From Rallus limicola (taxonomy: Eukaryota; Chordata; Aves; Gruiformes; Rallidae), in contig JAKCOZ010000004.1 in assembly GCA_022605955.1 (NCBI GenBank), forward strand, positions 65,098,229 to 65,162,228: 64,000 nt of DNA, read 5' to 3'. Position 1 is the stretch's first letter; each line of letters starts with the position of its first letter. Below, piece by piece: positions 54,641 to 63,902 of the stretch. Made by a program: the position numbers and the translations under genes. Under the pieces are notes generated by a model. It was given only the letters and a program-made list of their open reading frames with translations, was not told where the DNA came from and searched no databases.

Positions 54641-56430
54641 TCTGCTCCTGATTGAAACCCTTGGGTACGGTGGGCACAAACCTGACCCTCAGCGTTTCCT
54701 GGGCTTGCTTACGGGAAGCTATTCAGAAAGGGCAAGGGAGGGAGCTTGGCCGCATGCCCCATGAAGCAAGGTGTCATTTAGGAAGGACGCCTGGTGTAAT
54801 GCCCAAATACCACGTTGCCTTACTCCAGCAGCAGCAGGCAGGCGTCCAGATGCCTGAGTGCGTGGCGCTGGGAAGGGAAATATGCCATCGCACCAGCCTC
54901 TCCCCGTGTTTGCTCCATAAGGCGCAGGCAAAAACAACCCCCCGCATTTGACAGATAACCCAGGCGGCTCGAAGTCCCTGTGTGGTTGCTAAAAGGTAGC
55001 TTGAGAGCAAGAAAGAGAGAGAGAAAGGACATGCTGGCTAGTCTCAACAATGAGAGAAGCCGTGGGAAGGACAATGCGAATCCATGGTGGTTAATTTGCA
55101 CAGGAGGAATGCGGGGGCTGGAGCTCTGGCAGGCTTCAAGCTCTCCACTGTTGCCATAGTGCTGCTGGATGAGGAAGAAGAGCGGGGGCTGGCATGCTGC
55201 CTTCTGGAGGGAATCTCCTCAGCTCTCGCTTCTCCTCGGGAAGGACTCCACAGGAAGGCACGGCATCCCGTCCTCCTGGTCGCAAAGACATCCCGAAGGG
55301 ACAGATAGCACAGGAAGCCGGAAGGGGCGGCTGGGAATTCCCCTCTCAGAAATATGTAAAGCTTTTCCACAGCTCACTCGCCGCTCCTTCCTGCCTCCCC
55401 ATCATGTTCTATCTTCCACAGAGGCAGAGGTGTCAGCCTCTGGGGAAGGAGCAGGAGTTCTGTCTCGCAGTCAGTCACTGCATACCTGAACCGGGCTAAA
55501 TGCAGGCACAGAGCTGTGCAACAGGCCCGGCTGAGCAGAGCAGAAGTCTTCCGTGCTCTCTCTTGCGTCTAACATTTCCCATACTAAAATAAACTGACCA
55601 GCCGTTCCCTGTGTACTTCTAAGGCTCAGAGATGGGTTGGCCACAATTCTTTTGAAAGACAATAAAAAGCATGCCATGATGCGGAAGCGGACTCCTACTT
55701 TTCTGCTACAGACAATGGAGCGAGCACAATCTGCCCACCGGCTCTGGGACCAGGAGACAGTTGGGAAATGAAGTTAGCCTAGAAAAATTCATGCAAGCGC
55801 TACGATGTCGCTGGGCTCCGGAGTCCCGCTGCACCACCCTTGAGTCTCGGGATTGTTATTCTAATCTTTACCAAAACGCTGCTCTCCAGGGCTCTCTCTT
55901 TGAGTACAGTGGGCTAACAATTCAAAAGGAGTGCTAGCCTAAAGGATGAAAGCTCACCTCGTGCTAATGGTGTGATCGGGAAGATGTTTGTTTACATAGC
56001 TACCCTTGAAAGTAACCCTGACTTTCTGACTCCTAAAGACAGACCCTCGGCACGAGTTATGAATCTCGGTTCGTAGAAGGACAGACAGACGGACAGCGGC
56101 AGGTGACAGGCAACCTAGCACTAAATTCACCGCCATGCTTATGGATCAGACTGAATGCAAAATGAACCCCGCAATGATATACGGACCCGTTTAGCCATGT
56201 CCAAAGAAACAAGAATTCCTGAAGACGGTTGCTAAGAGCAACGTGTCTTAAGCACCACCTTTAGACCAGATGGAAGCAAAAAATATGAACTACTAGCAAT
56301 TCAACACACGAGCTCAGTACAACCTAGTGACTTTTTAATCATCACCCACCTTCCCCTTCCTATAAAAGTCTGTGCAGGGGACTGCGGTGATTTTAAACAA
56401 AATTAGATACAAGCCAAGCCACTACTCCTA
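54641..56430. other. Promoter-proximal intron, no gene seen
   Basis: Composition is intermediate. Many overlapping ORFs on both strands (54652-55499) share no recognisable domain and have no supporting splice context. Confidence 0.5.
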
Positions 56431-56880
56431 AGCGAAAGCAAGAGCTTTCCGTGCCCCGCAGATACGGATGCAACGGCTGCTAGAGCTTTTCGCGGTCAGC
56501 GCGAACGCGGGAGATCCGCGCTTCCTGCCCCAAACCTGTGCTATCGGTAAGCACAGAGGATGTCGCTTGTCTGGGGAAGCAACTTTCGGCCTGCCCCCTC
56601 CACGGCTCCCCGCCGCGTCTCGCCCGTGGGGCGCTACGCTCCGCCCGCGGTGCTCGGGCGGCCCGGAGGGAGCGGGGCTCCCGCCGTGGATCGACCCGAA
56701 GGATCTCCCCGGAGAGCACAGCCCCCACCCCTCGGACCTGCGGTTAACTTTCATCTCCGTCCTGCCCTTCCGTCCTGCGAAACTTCTACCGGGGACGCAG
56801 CGGCTGAAATTTCCCCCTCGCTTGCTTGCGCATACACACCTACACAGGCGTGCATACACAGGCAGCGCTGCTAAGGTTAG
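56431..56880. promoter_or_regulatory. CpG island in GRIK2 intron 1
   Basis: This is a dense CpG block (GCCGCGTCTCGCCCGTGG, CCGCCCGCGGTGCTCGGGCG) about 0.9 kb downstream of the coding exon. It is probably part of the promoter CpG domain and could hold an internal start site. ORFs on both strands here are shadows of the base composition. Confidence 0.65.
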
Positions 56881-57626
56881 TTTCACGGTCCAGCTGGGAT
56901 AGTCTGTAAAACCGCTCTACATTCTTTGACATTTCATCCTGACCTATGACACTTTCTTTTCCTTTTTTTTTTTTTGGAGGGTGGGGGGAGGGAAGTGGGG
57001 GGACGGAACACAACAACTTATACAACTTTCCTCACATAGGGAAGCTGTGGTTTTGAAACGTGTCACAAAAGCTCTTTCACGACCACCGCTCAAGGCATAA
57101 ATGATCTGTTCTCTAACCCTAAGGGCCCCTAAAGTTGCAAGTGACGAGTCAGGGGCTAGGCGCTCATATCACAGCGTCGCGCCCACATGGGATCGGCTCG
57201 GGTGGACCAGAGGCGGGCGGCCGAAACTTAACAACTAGTTGACAGTTTTTTTAATTGATCAAGCACCGTATTAGCCACGCTTTCCACTCCTATGGAAACA
57301 AAAAAGGTACATTACAAGGAAGCCATGCAAGCCGCGCATAGCCTTAGGCAAAAGCGTTTGCCAGTCACTTTTCTCTCTATTGTTATTATAATTATCATCA
57401 TCATCGTGCCGTTACTACGGCTACAATGAGCTGCAGCGACAGGAGGAAAAAAAAAGCCCAAACCACAAAACCCACAGCAATCCATCCCTCCGGATGCGAA
57501 ATAAAGAGAGACTTCGGTGCCTGACTCCGGCAGCACGTTCCAGCTCCCCCCCTGCACCCCCTTCTGAGTCAATCCTGAGTATATCGCATTCAAGCTTAAA
57601 CGCACAATGAAAAAAGTGTCGGGAAA
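56881..57626 (-). other. GRIK2: Intron 1 next to the first coding exon
   Basis: The stretch has a T11-G-rich string near 56963 and a CAT/ATT-type short repeat near 57385-57405. It contains no further exon. Confidence 0.55.
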
Positions 57627-57632
57627 TCTTAC
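57627..57632 (-). other. GRIK2: Splice donor of GRIK2 coding exon 1
   Basis: Read on the minus strand, the exon ends TTTG and the intron begins GTAAGA, a good match to the vertebrate donor consensus. It sits where the family's reading frame splits the Gly codon after LRF. This fixes the exon end and shows that the lower coordinates are intron. Confidence 0.9.
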
Positions 57633-57747
57633 CAAATCTTAATACATGTGTGGTTCCTTGAGAATATCCAATCCACAGTAAGCAAAGAAGGAGTCTAATG
57701 GTGCATCTGAAGACTGGATTAGTTAGAATAGGGGAAATAATCTTCAT
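57633..57747 (-). CDS. GRIK2: GRIK2 (GluK2 kainate receptor), first coding exon, partial gene
   Basis: GRIK2 encodes GluK2, a subunit of the tetrameric kainate-type ionotropic glutamate receptor in neuronal membranes. This exon gives 38 codons plus one base, so the intron is phase 1. It contains the signal peptide: a basic and polar start ([18 protein letters not shown]), a hydrophobic core LLLCLLWIG, then YSQG, after which cleavage is expected. The mature N-terminus begins TTHVLRF and the last base starts the following Gly codon. The segment [14 protein letters not shown] is diagnostic for GRIK2 and unlike the GRIK1 or GRIK3 signal peptides. The ATG at 57747 is chosen because it gives the family's MKII start and has A at -3; the five in-frame codons upstream lead only to a GTG. 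From memory, residues 5, 9, 15, 17 and 18 differ from the mammalian protein, all inside the cleaved peptide. The rest of the receptor (ligand-binding and pore domains) lies beyond the low-coordinate end of the window. Confidence 0.95.
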
Positions 57748-57953
57748 GATGTTTCTATGCACACACGCGCTGCCTTACTTCCCCCTTCTAAGCCGTCAGG
57801 TTTCCCGGTAGGGTGAGAATGAGGATACGTAAACTGATGGCCCTCAGACACGATCACGGCATGGTCACAGAGAGAGGAGAGAGTCTACGCTTCCCAAACC
57901 CATTAGCAATCCCTGCATGTTCTTCATTCACTGCGCCAAGGAGCAACCTTCAA
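57748..57953 (-). other. GRIK2: Probable GRIK2 5' untranslated region, with candidate splice acceptor at its upstream edge
   Basis: This is the segment immediately upstream of the GRIK2 start codon. On the minus strand a pyrimidine-rich stretch ends CATTCCTTGCAG with the AG at 57955-57954, a plausible acceptor for joining an upstream non-coding exon to the coding exon. The segment holds several short upstream ATGs (contexts GAATGAAG, ACATGCAG, TAATGGG and CCATGCC), which could dampen translation. The acceptor is an inference: the UTR could instead continue unspliced past 58 kb to a local start site. Confidence 0.45.
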
Positions 57954-58241
57954 CTGCAAGGAATGGTGGGACATCCATGTTAGTCGGGGGAGAATCCTTG
58001 AGAAATCCAAACACACACAATGTCCAGCCGAGTAAACCTGGGAGGCAAGAAAGGAGGAAAATCAATAGGTAATCCAGCTCGAGAAATCGCTGAGGTATCG
58101 CCACATAGCGAGAGTCAATGAGCACCAGCCGTTTTACTGGCGAAGCTTTTACGGTGCTCCCATTCTACTGCACTGCCGCACAGCTTCTGACGCGAAGCCA
58201 AGATTAAGTGAGAGAAATTGAGATAGCTCTTCTCTTCTTAA

Positions 58242-58260
58242 GGCTGTCTGCCAGACAGCC
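58242..58260. promoter_or_regulatory. Perfect palindrome with paired CAGAC motifs
   Basis: GGCTGTCTG-C-CAGACAGCC has 9-bp arms around one central base and contains GTCTG and CAGAC, the core of SMAD-binding elements, facing each other. Binding is an inference from the motif only. Confidence 0.4.
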
Positions 58261-58305
58261 TTCCCAATTTCTATTATGCAACCGATCCGATCTCCTAGCG
58301 TTGCC

Positions 58306-58375
58306 GGGGGGGTTGGGGAGGGGGGGGGGGGGGGGGGGGCGCTGGAGGGGAGGGCGAGGGGGCAGAAGCGCTCGG
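58306..58375. repeat. G tract with quadruplex-forming potential
   Basis: A 20-base G run (58320-58339) is flanked by GGGGGGG, TTGGGGAGG and GGAGGGGAGGGCGAGGGGGC. It is G-rich on the plus strand, which would be the template strand for GRIK2 transcription. Confidence 0.8.
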
Positions 58376-58500
58376 TTTTATTTACATGCTTCTAGTTGTT
58401 ATTAGTATTTTGGTTGTTCGGAACAATAGCTATAAGGGTCTGTAGCTGGGAGGAGGGGGCGAGGGGGCTATAGGGGAGAAGGGAATCGCTTGTGTAAAAA

Positions 58501-60410
58501 TCAATTCATGCATTTTAATAGCTGACTGCCTGGGTCGAAATCACTTAGCTTTAGAGTTGTGAAAAAGGAGGCTGACAATAAAGTCATGCAGGTTATTGGA
58601 GTAACGTTTATGCTTAAATAAAAAAATCCACTCCGTGGTATTTACATTCACTGCTACTCACGTTAATGCATGAAGTAGGGGCAATGTGATGGCTTGTATA
58701 CTGACTTTCCTTAGGAACTTGCTTCGGACCCAGCGATTATGGAGCATCGCCTGCTTTTGTAAGGTAAACAGGAATCGGCAGCGCTAGAACAGCCTTGTTG
58801 AATGCACAGACCTGTGCATTGAAATTTCAGTGTTGCTTAAAAGGCAGTAACTTGGGGATTTACTAATATATGTTTTGCACTTCATTCTGCCACTCTGCTT
58901 TCCTTTTACTCTAGTATTATGGAAATATTGCTGTTCCTCCCTGTACTAAGAGATCTATGTAGTTTGTCATTTTGCAGTCCTCAGTGAGAACAATAGCACT
59001 TCTCAGTTTGATAACGGGATACTGAGTTTGTATTTGCAATGCAGCCCCAGACTTTTGTCTTTTGACCAGGTGTTCCAAAGAAGATAAACTAATTCTGTGG
59101 ACTACTTCAGATTTTCCTTGGAAATGCAATTAGTTGGGTGCCTGTATCCAAGAGAATACATTGAAACAGGAGACTGTCAGACTTTGTAATCTAAGTGTTG
59201 CTTTTGCTGAACCTACTTAAGCTTTATTACAAATATTAAAAGATAATTCCTAGATTCCCCACCAGGAAAATGAATTCATTTTATTCTGCATTCTGCCTAC
59301 AGACATCTTTTGTCTCCTTTATCTCTCTCCCTGCCTTTTATTACTAAAGAAAATATCACTGAGAGACTTCCCCCACAGATACATACAGAACACAGAATAA
59401 ACCTGACTTTACAGAAATAAATACTGATGATGCCAGGCTAATGAGAACACTGTGGAATCTATCAGAAGTAGAGCACAGCAGAGGTGAGCTACAGCTTGTT
59501 CTTAAATAACATCTGCGCATTGTGAACATGTAAATAAGTAAAAGCATTTAAATTATAACCTGTAATGTTGGTGCTCTGTATCCCTAAAAGTGTTAGTAAT
59601 TCACTGTAACTTTTTGTCATTATGGCTTACTGATTTCCTCTGCACGCATTTACTTAAAACATAGTAAAACGCTGATGAAAAGAAAAGTACATTCTGAGAG
59701 GAGATTATTAAACATCATTGATTTTTTTCCTCTTTAAGATGGAGGCATAACTGCAGTGTCAAAAATAAGTATCATGAATGGCTAGTTCTGCAGTCTAGCA
59801 AGGAATTCAATCAGACGATTTGACTATTGGAGCACTTTAAAAAGAACACCTAGTGTTAAAAGCAAGGATATCTAGCGACTCCTTCAGTTCATACTTAGAA
59901 TATCTCCCAGTAAAAACGTAGAGCGATGCTTTTTCTTGTATTTTCTCTTTCGTTTATTCTCTTCTACTCGTTCATATTTTATCCTAGTTCAAGGAGAAAT
60001 AAACCCGACCATCGTGAATATTGTGAACCTGCATTGCCTCACTCCCCTTTCCCTTAGTGTTGCTGAAATAAAGGACATTAGGCATCTTTAGATACTTTTC
60101 AATTTGTGAATACTTAGCTATAACTTCCTGTCTAAATGGATTAAAAAGAAGTTTTGGTAAACAGGTTTTAAAACATAACAACCATGGTCAGCTTTAGCAG
60201 GTTAGACAAGACATAAACTTTGGGCAAAGCAACTCCTGTGGTCGGACTGGTTTTCTAAAGTCTCTGGGAAAAAAACCAAACCAGCTACCTGTATTCTGAG
60301 CCCAGCACAGCTCCTAGCTCACCGAGGCGTTTATAACTGGAATCATAAAAAAACTTGTGATTGATTTCCTTTTATTACTGAATATTCATCAGCCCACACT
60401 GCAGCCCCCT
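58501..60410. other. GRIK2 5' flank; candidate conserved stretch at 58490-58710
   Basis: No gene is seen. 58490-58710 is repeat-free and contains TTCATGCATTTTAATAGC and CACGTTAATGCATGAAG, homeodomain/POU-like strings in inverted arrangement, which suggests an enhancer. The rest is ordinary AT-rich flank. Confidence 0.3.
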
Positions 60411-60480
60411 GGTTGCACGCCTTAGACCCACCCAAGTTTCGTTTCCCCCGTGTTAACACCCCGCCAGCGCCGGCTGCGGC

Positions 60481-60501
60481 CTCGGCACCGCGGACAGCGG
60501 C
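60481..60501 (+). promoter_or_regulatory. RE1/NRSE (REST-binding) motif, site A
   Basis: The core TCGGCACCGCGGACAGCGG matches the canonical RE1 at 16 of the 19 specified positions, with both half-sites at normal spacing and a perfect GGACAGCG right half. REST silences neuronal genes outside neurons. Confidence 0.6.
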
Positions 60502-60513
60502 CGGGCGGCTCCT

Positions 60514-60534
60514 TTCAGCACCGCGGAGAGCGCT
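60514..60534 (+). promoter_or_regulatory. RE1/NRSE (REST-binding) motif, site B
   Basis: The core TTCAGCACCGCGGAGAGCGC matches the canonical RE1 at 17 of 19 specified positions, with a perfect left half TTCAGCACC. It lies 33 bp, about three helical turns, from site A, in the same orientation. Confidence 0.65.
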
Positions 60535-60600
60535 CCCAGCCCGCCGCCGCCGCGGCCGCCGCGCCTACGCCACCGGGCACTTCAGGTGTCAGAATGCCTT

Positions 60601-62690
60601 CGCTTTCCCCTCATTTCAAACCAGGAAAGGAAATTAAAATCCGGCTTCTTTAAAGGCAAGTATTATACCCTAGGTTGTGTTAGCTGGCCAGCTGTTTTAT
60701 GTCGGGTTCGGGGTTCGGAAGGAGTACGGCTCTCCCCGTCTGCTACCATACACTGCCTAATGCTCGGTGTTCACATCCCCCCCCCCCCCCCATTTCTTTC
60801 AAACCCTATCTCCTACCTTGAAGGAAAATCGTAATTACTGCAGAATTATTTTCTCAAGCATATCAGATCCTTATCAAAAAGTAAATCTTGCAAGACAGCA
60901 GATGTTTAGAACTCACTGAATATTTGGTGACTGATGACCACTTACAGACTCTACAATTATCTAATGCCTCAGACTTCACCACCTTAGACTCCTTTTCTCT
61001 TACTTGGACTTCAGCTTAATTTCTCTTTCGGGAAAGGGATGAAAAAGAAAGGGTAACCTTTAAAAATATACTTTTGTCCACCCTTCAGAATGATTTCAAT
61101 ATGAAAGCAGGTACATGATCAACACGTTTCACATTTCCTTCCCTGTAAGATGTACTGTTCAAAGGTTGGAAAACCCTAATAAAATGTTCTACTGGAGAAG
61201 GTGGTCTTGTGCTTTGGTGGCTTGTCACCCCAGTTATGGCATTCTTTTCAGATTAAACTCTCTATGAATCTGTCCTCCACACTTTAGTGATCAGCAACCG
61301 GGAAAGATACTATTTCTTGGATATATATTTTAATTTGTCTTACATTTTGGTCATCTAAATTATACGTGGTAGTAACACAAGGGCAATGTTCAAGTGACAC
61401 TGATAGGAGAAACGGCATTCTAGCTAAAGGTGAGTAAAGACAAATAGACAATCTAGGGCCTTTAAATCTTTTCCAGGTAATAAAAGCCTACTAAATTCTT
61501 TAGGTATGTGTCAAGCTTAAACAGTGACCTTATGTACATAATGTTTCATTTGGAAAGGGGAGATATGTGATTCTGATTATCTTGGTATATCAGGTACCTT
61601 TTCCTTTAGATTGTATTTTCATGTGCTGTTATCGCAATAAGAGTTAACCCAGTTCCAGCCAGCTGCCACCTACTGGGATGCATAGTTTTACCATATTACT
61701 TTAAAAAGAAAATGGCTTTCATTTTCAGGTCATAGCTATGTCTCTAAGAACAGATGATAACACTTTTATATCATTTAATCTAGTGTTTTGTCCTCTCTCC
61801 CAACAACAACAGATATAAATTTAGTATGTGTATAACATATGGTCCCCAAAGCTTATTTCTTGGGCATTTTTCAGCAAATCCTTGCAAATGCTTCAGATTC
61901 ACATGCCACCACAGTCCTCCTGCTGTTGCAATCTGGTGTGAGGTGAGCCATAGCTTACTGTAACACCTGACCAGCCTCTCCAGACCCCTAGAAACAGGTA
62001 TTACACTTTTGCTGACAAAGCAGTAACACAGCCCTTCCTTTTTAAACGTTTGTCAAAGTATTCAAATGAGTGTTGATATGATTTAAAAACACATTGCAGC
62101 CCACTTGCACTTAATTCCCATCAGCTATAAAATCTATAGGTTCTCCTCTGTTATTAGCTCAGTCCAAATTTACAACCGAGTTTCTGTTGTGCCGATGATT
62201 AATGACATTTTTAAGATGGTAATTAATTTTTAGCTACTGGAAAGACGTGTGTTCTAATTAACGAACTGAGTATGCAACAGACTGACTTGTTCAGGCACTT
62301 TGGAGTATCACAGCAATGCACTTTCCCAGCAGGTTTTAAGCAGCAAGAGCAAACATTTATGACATTATCTACAGATCAGCTTTTCGTCCCTTCAGTTTAC
62401 TTTAGGGTTGGGGAAGCTGTGAAAGATTTTGGGAGGAGAAGGAGGATGTTTAATGTTTTCCGTGCTCTACTCCCCCAAAAGTTTCTAAGGAAAACGTGAA
62501 GAGAGGTTTTCATTATAATGTATTCATTCCTCCTCAGTGCGCACACGGCACACTGCAATCATGCCTCCACTCCGTAGGCAGGAATGTCTCTTGCTTTCCA
62601 CAGAGAGTGTCAGCGCCCTGGCTGGGTTAGCGATGGATGCTCTCCCAAAGAATACGGAATTTGTTCAGAAATAAATGACAGGACCGCCAA
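60601..62690. other. GRIK2 5' flank, no gene seen; C tract near 60777-60790
   Basis: AT-rich flank. 62140-62420 is repeat-free with several TAATTA-type homeodomain sites (GGTAATTAATTTTTAGC, TCTAATTAACG) and may be conserved. ORF 62272-62499 has no domain. Confidence 0.35.
61665..61676 (-). promoter_or_regulatory. CTCF-type motif
   Basis: The minus strand reads CCAGTAGGTGGCAGC, which fits the CTCF core CCASYAGRKGGC at all 12 positions and the extension RSY as well. It could anchor a chromatin loop or boundary upstream of GRIK2. Occupancy is unknown. Confidence 0.5.
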
Positions 62691-62807
62691 CAAGCCGAAA
62701 GGGGGGCTGGCTGCGCCGTGCCGTGGGAGCCGGGTGGGGGCAGGAGGAGACCTCACGGAAGTAGAGACTGTTGTCCACCCACAACTCTAGCGAAGTTAGA
62801 GCCCTTT

Positions 62808-62816
62808 TCTCACCTT
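62808..62816 (-). other. Candidate splice donor (AAG|GTGAGA)
   Basis: The minus strand reads GCGAAG|GTGAGAAAAGG, a near-ideal donor at the low-coordinate edge of the CpG island, which is where an untranslated GRIK2 exon would end. Confidence 0.3.
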
Positions 62817-63325
62817 CGCTCCCCCAGGAGAGCGGAGGGCCCATTCTCAAGGCTGCCGGCTCGGCTGTGCCGAGCCCAGACCGGGAGGAGCGCTCCGGCT
62901 TGGGGGGGGGGGGGGCGGGGGGGGCAGTTCCGGCTACCGCGGGAGCCGGGCGGGGGGCATCGGGGGACTGTCGTGCCCTCTCGGCCCCACTTCCCAACCC
63001 TTCGCCCTCAGCGTGGGGACAGCGGCAGCTTTAACGGTGCGGAGCAACGCGGGGTGGAAGAGATAAAGGCGACAGGTTTGCCTATCCCACAGGAGGGACA
63101 GACCCGGGCAGCAGGAGCCAGCCAGCCCGGCAGCGCCCGGCTGCGCCAGCCTCAGAGCCTGCCTTTGCCCGGAGACACCTGGTCAAGAGACATCGTGGTG
63201 TACAGCTCTCGCCATAGAACGGCTACGGTGCTTCCCCCGCCGGCACCCTACCCCGCCTCCCTGCAGCCCCTCACTGGCATGCAACCCCTCCGGCCGTGGC
63301 GGCCAGACGGAGACCCCGGGACATC

Positions 63326-63335
63326 CTCCTACCTT
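63326..63335 (-). other. Candidate splice donor (CAAG|GTAGGA)
   Basis: The minus strand reads GCTCAAG|GTAGGAGGATG in the middle of the CpG island. It could serve an alternative first exon. It is a sequence match only. Confidence 0.3.
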
Positions 63336-63477
63336 GAGCTGCGGGCGGGGAAGCGGGGAGGGAGAGGAAGGCGGAGGCGGGGGGTGGGAGGAAGGGCGGT
63401 GGCAGGACGTCGAGGGCTGCCCGGGCTGCGGTGCAGCCGGCGTCCGGGCACCACTGACGGCGGCGGCAAGCGGCGGT

Positions 63478-63562
63478 CGAGCGAGGGAGGGAGGAGGGAG
63501 GGAGGGGAGGAGGGAGGGAGGAAAGGAGGGAGGGATGGAGGGAGGGAGGGAAGGAAGGAGTG
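63478..63562. repeat. (GGGA)n purine tract
   Basis: About 85 bp of almost pure purine (GGGAGGGA, GGAGGGA and AAGGAAGG units) within the CpG island. It can form triplex or quadruplex structures, and its length is likely variable. Confidence 0.9.
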
Positions 63563-63865
63563 AGATCCGCCTCCCGTCGGGAGCGCTGCACAGGGCCCTT
63601 TAAAGGAGCAGAAACCCTCTTCCTCCGTGCCCGCCGCTCTCGGCTACCCGCCACGCCAAGCCTCGCCGCCGCCTGGGTCAGCTCCCCCGCCCCTGCCTGT
63701 CGGCTCTACAGGCCCCCGGCTGCCGTAGGGCTTCACGGGCGACCGGCGATGCAAAAGCATTCCCGCCTGTCCTTTCGCCGCTGCCGCCAAAGGGGCCCGA
63801 TCTCACCGGGAGGCGACATTTTAGTGTGTTAAACGTCCGAGCTCCCAGTCGGACTCCCCGAGCCT

Positions 63866-63877
63866 TATACTCACGAA
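63866..63877 (-). other. Candidate splice donor (TTC|GTGAGTAT)
   Basis: The minus strand reads CTTC|GTGAGTATAAGG just below a 25-base C tract. The intron side is a perfect donor match; the exon side (TTC) is weak. Confidence 0.25.
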
Positions 63878-63902
63878 GGGGGGGGGGGGGGGGGGGGGGG
63901 GG
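63878..63902. repeat. Poly(G) tract, 25 bp
   Basis: An uninterrupted G run beside the donor-like site at 63866-63877. Its length may be unreliable. Confidence 0.95.

Larger units (their letters stand above)
1..57632 (-). other. GRIK2: GRIK2 intron 1 (5' part, continues beyond the window)
   Basis: The donor at 57632 makes all lower coordinates intronic in the GRIK2 transcript. The sequence is AT-rich with short random ORFs and scattered transposon remnants, as expected for a large neuronal-gene intron. I searched the minus-strand translations for the continuation of the amino-terminal domain (the G-I-F-E-Y-V type start of exon 2) and did not find it, so the intron is longer than 57 kb here unless exon 2 was missed. 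Confidence 0.85.
57954..58500 (-). promoter_or_regulatory. GRIK2: Candidate GRIK2 promoter / distal 5' UTR
   Basis: This lies immediately upstream of the coding exon. It contains a perfect 19-bp palindrome (58242-58260) and GC-box-like strings (GGGAGGGCGAGGGGGC, GGAGGGGGCGAGGGGGC) beside a G tract at 58320-58339. No TATA box was identified, as is common for CpG-rich neuronal promoters. A minus-strand upstream ORF of up to 65 codons at 57928-58125 would be in the leader if transcription starts here. The start site itself is not visible from sequence. Confidence 0.45.
60411..60600. promoter_or_regulatory. Short CpG island carrying two RE1 motifs
   Basis: A 190-bp block of very high GC with a (GCC)n-like stretch (CCGCCGCCGCGGCCGCCGCG) stands inside AT-rich flank about 2.8 kb upstream of the GRIK2 start codon. 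ORFs 60413-60637 and 60450-60653 are GC shadows. Confidence 0.7.
62691..63840. promoter_or_regulatory. Large CpG island, possible upstream alternative GRIK2 promoter
   Basis: About 1.15 kb of dense CpG and GC-box sequence lies 5-6 kb upstream of the GRIK2 start codon, with a (GGGA)n tract and G runs. The 281-codon plus-strand ORF 62718-63563 is rich in R, G, P and S and is a shadow of composition. Two splice-donor-like sites on the minus strand (listed separately) suggest untranslated first exons feeding GRIK2. Confidence 0.6.

Noticed and set aside
56428..56902. Long overlapping ORFs on both strands (152 and 144 codons)
   Set aside because: They lie on a CpG island, open on both strands at once, with no recognisable motif.
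1..57632. Search for GRIK2 exon 2 and further coding exons
   Set aside because: No minus-strand translation resembles the continuation of the amino-terminal domain. The exon is presumed to lie outside the window.
57748..57762. Five-codon N-terminal extension of GRIK2
   Set aside because: The upstream in-frame codon is GTG and not ATG, and the family starts at the MKII methionine.
62718..63563. 281-codon plus-strand ORF in the CpG island
   Set aside because: Its composition is dominated by R, G, P and S, its end is the (GGGA)n tract, other long ORFs overlap it on both strands, and there is no domain. It is an artefact of GC-rich sequence with few stops.
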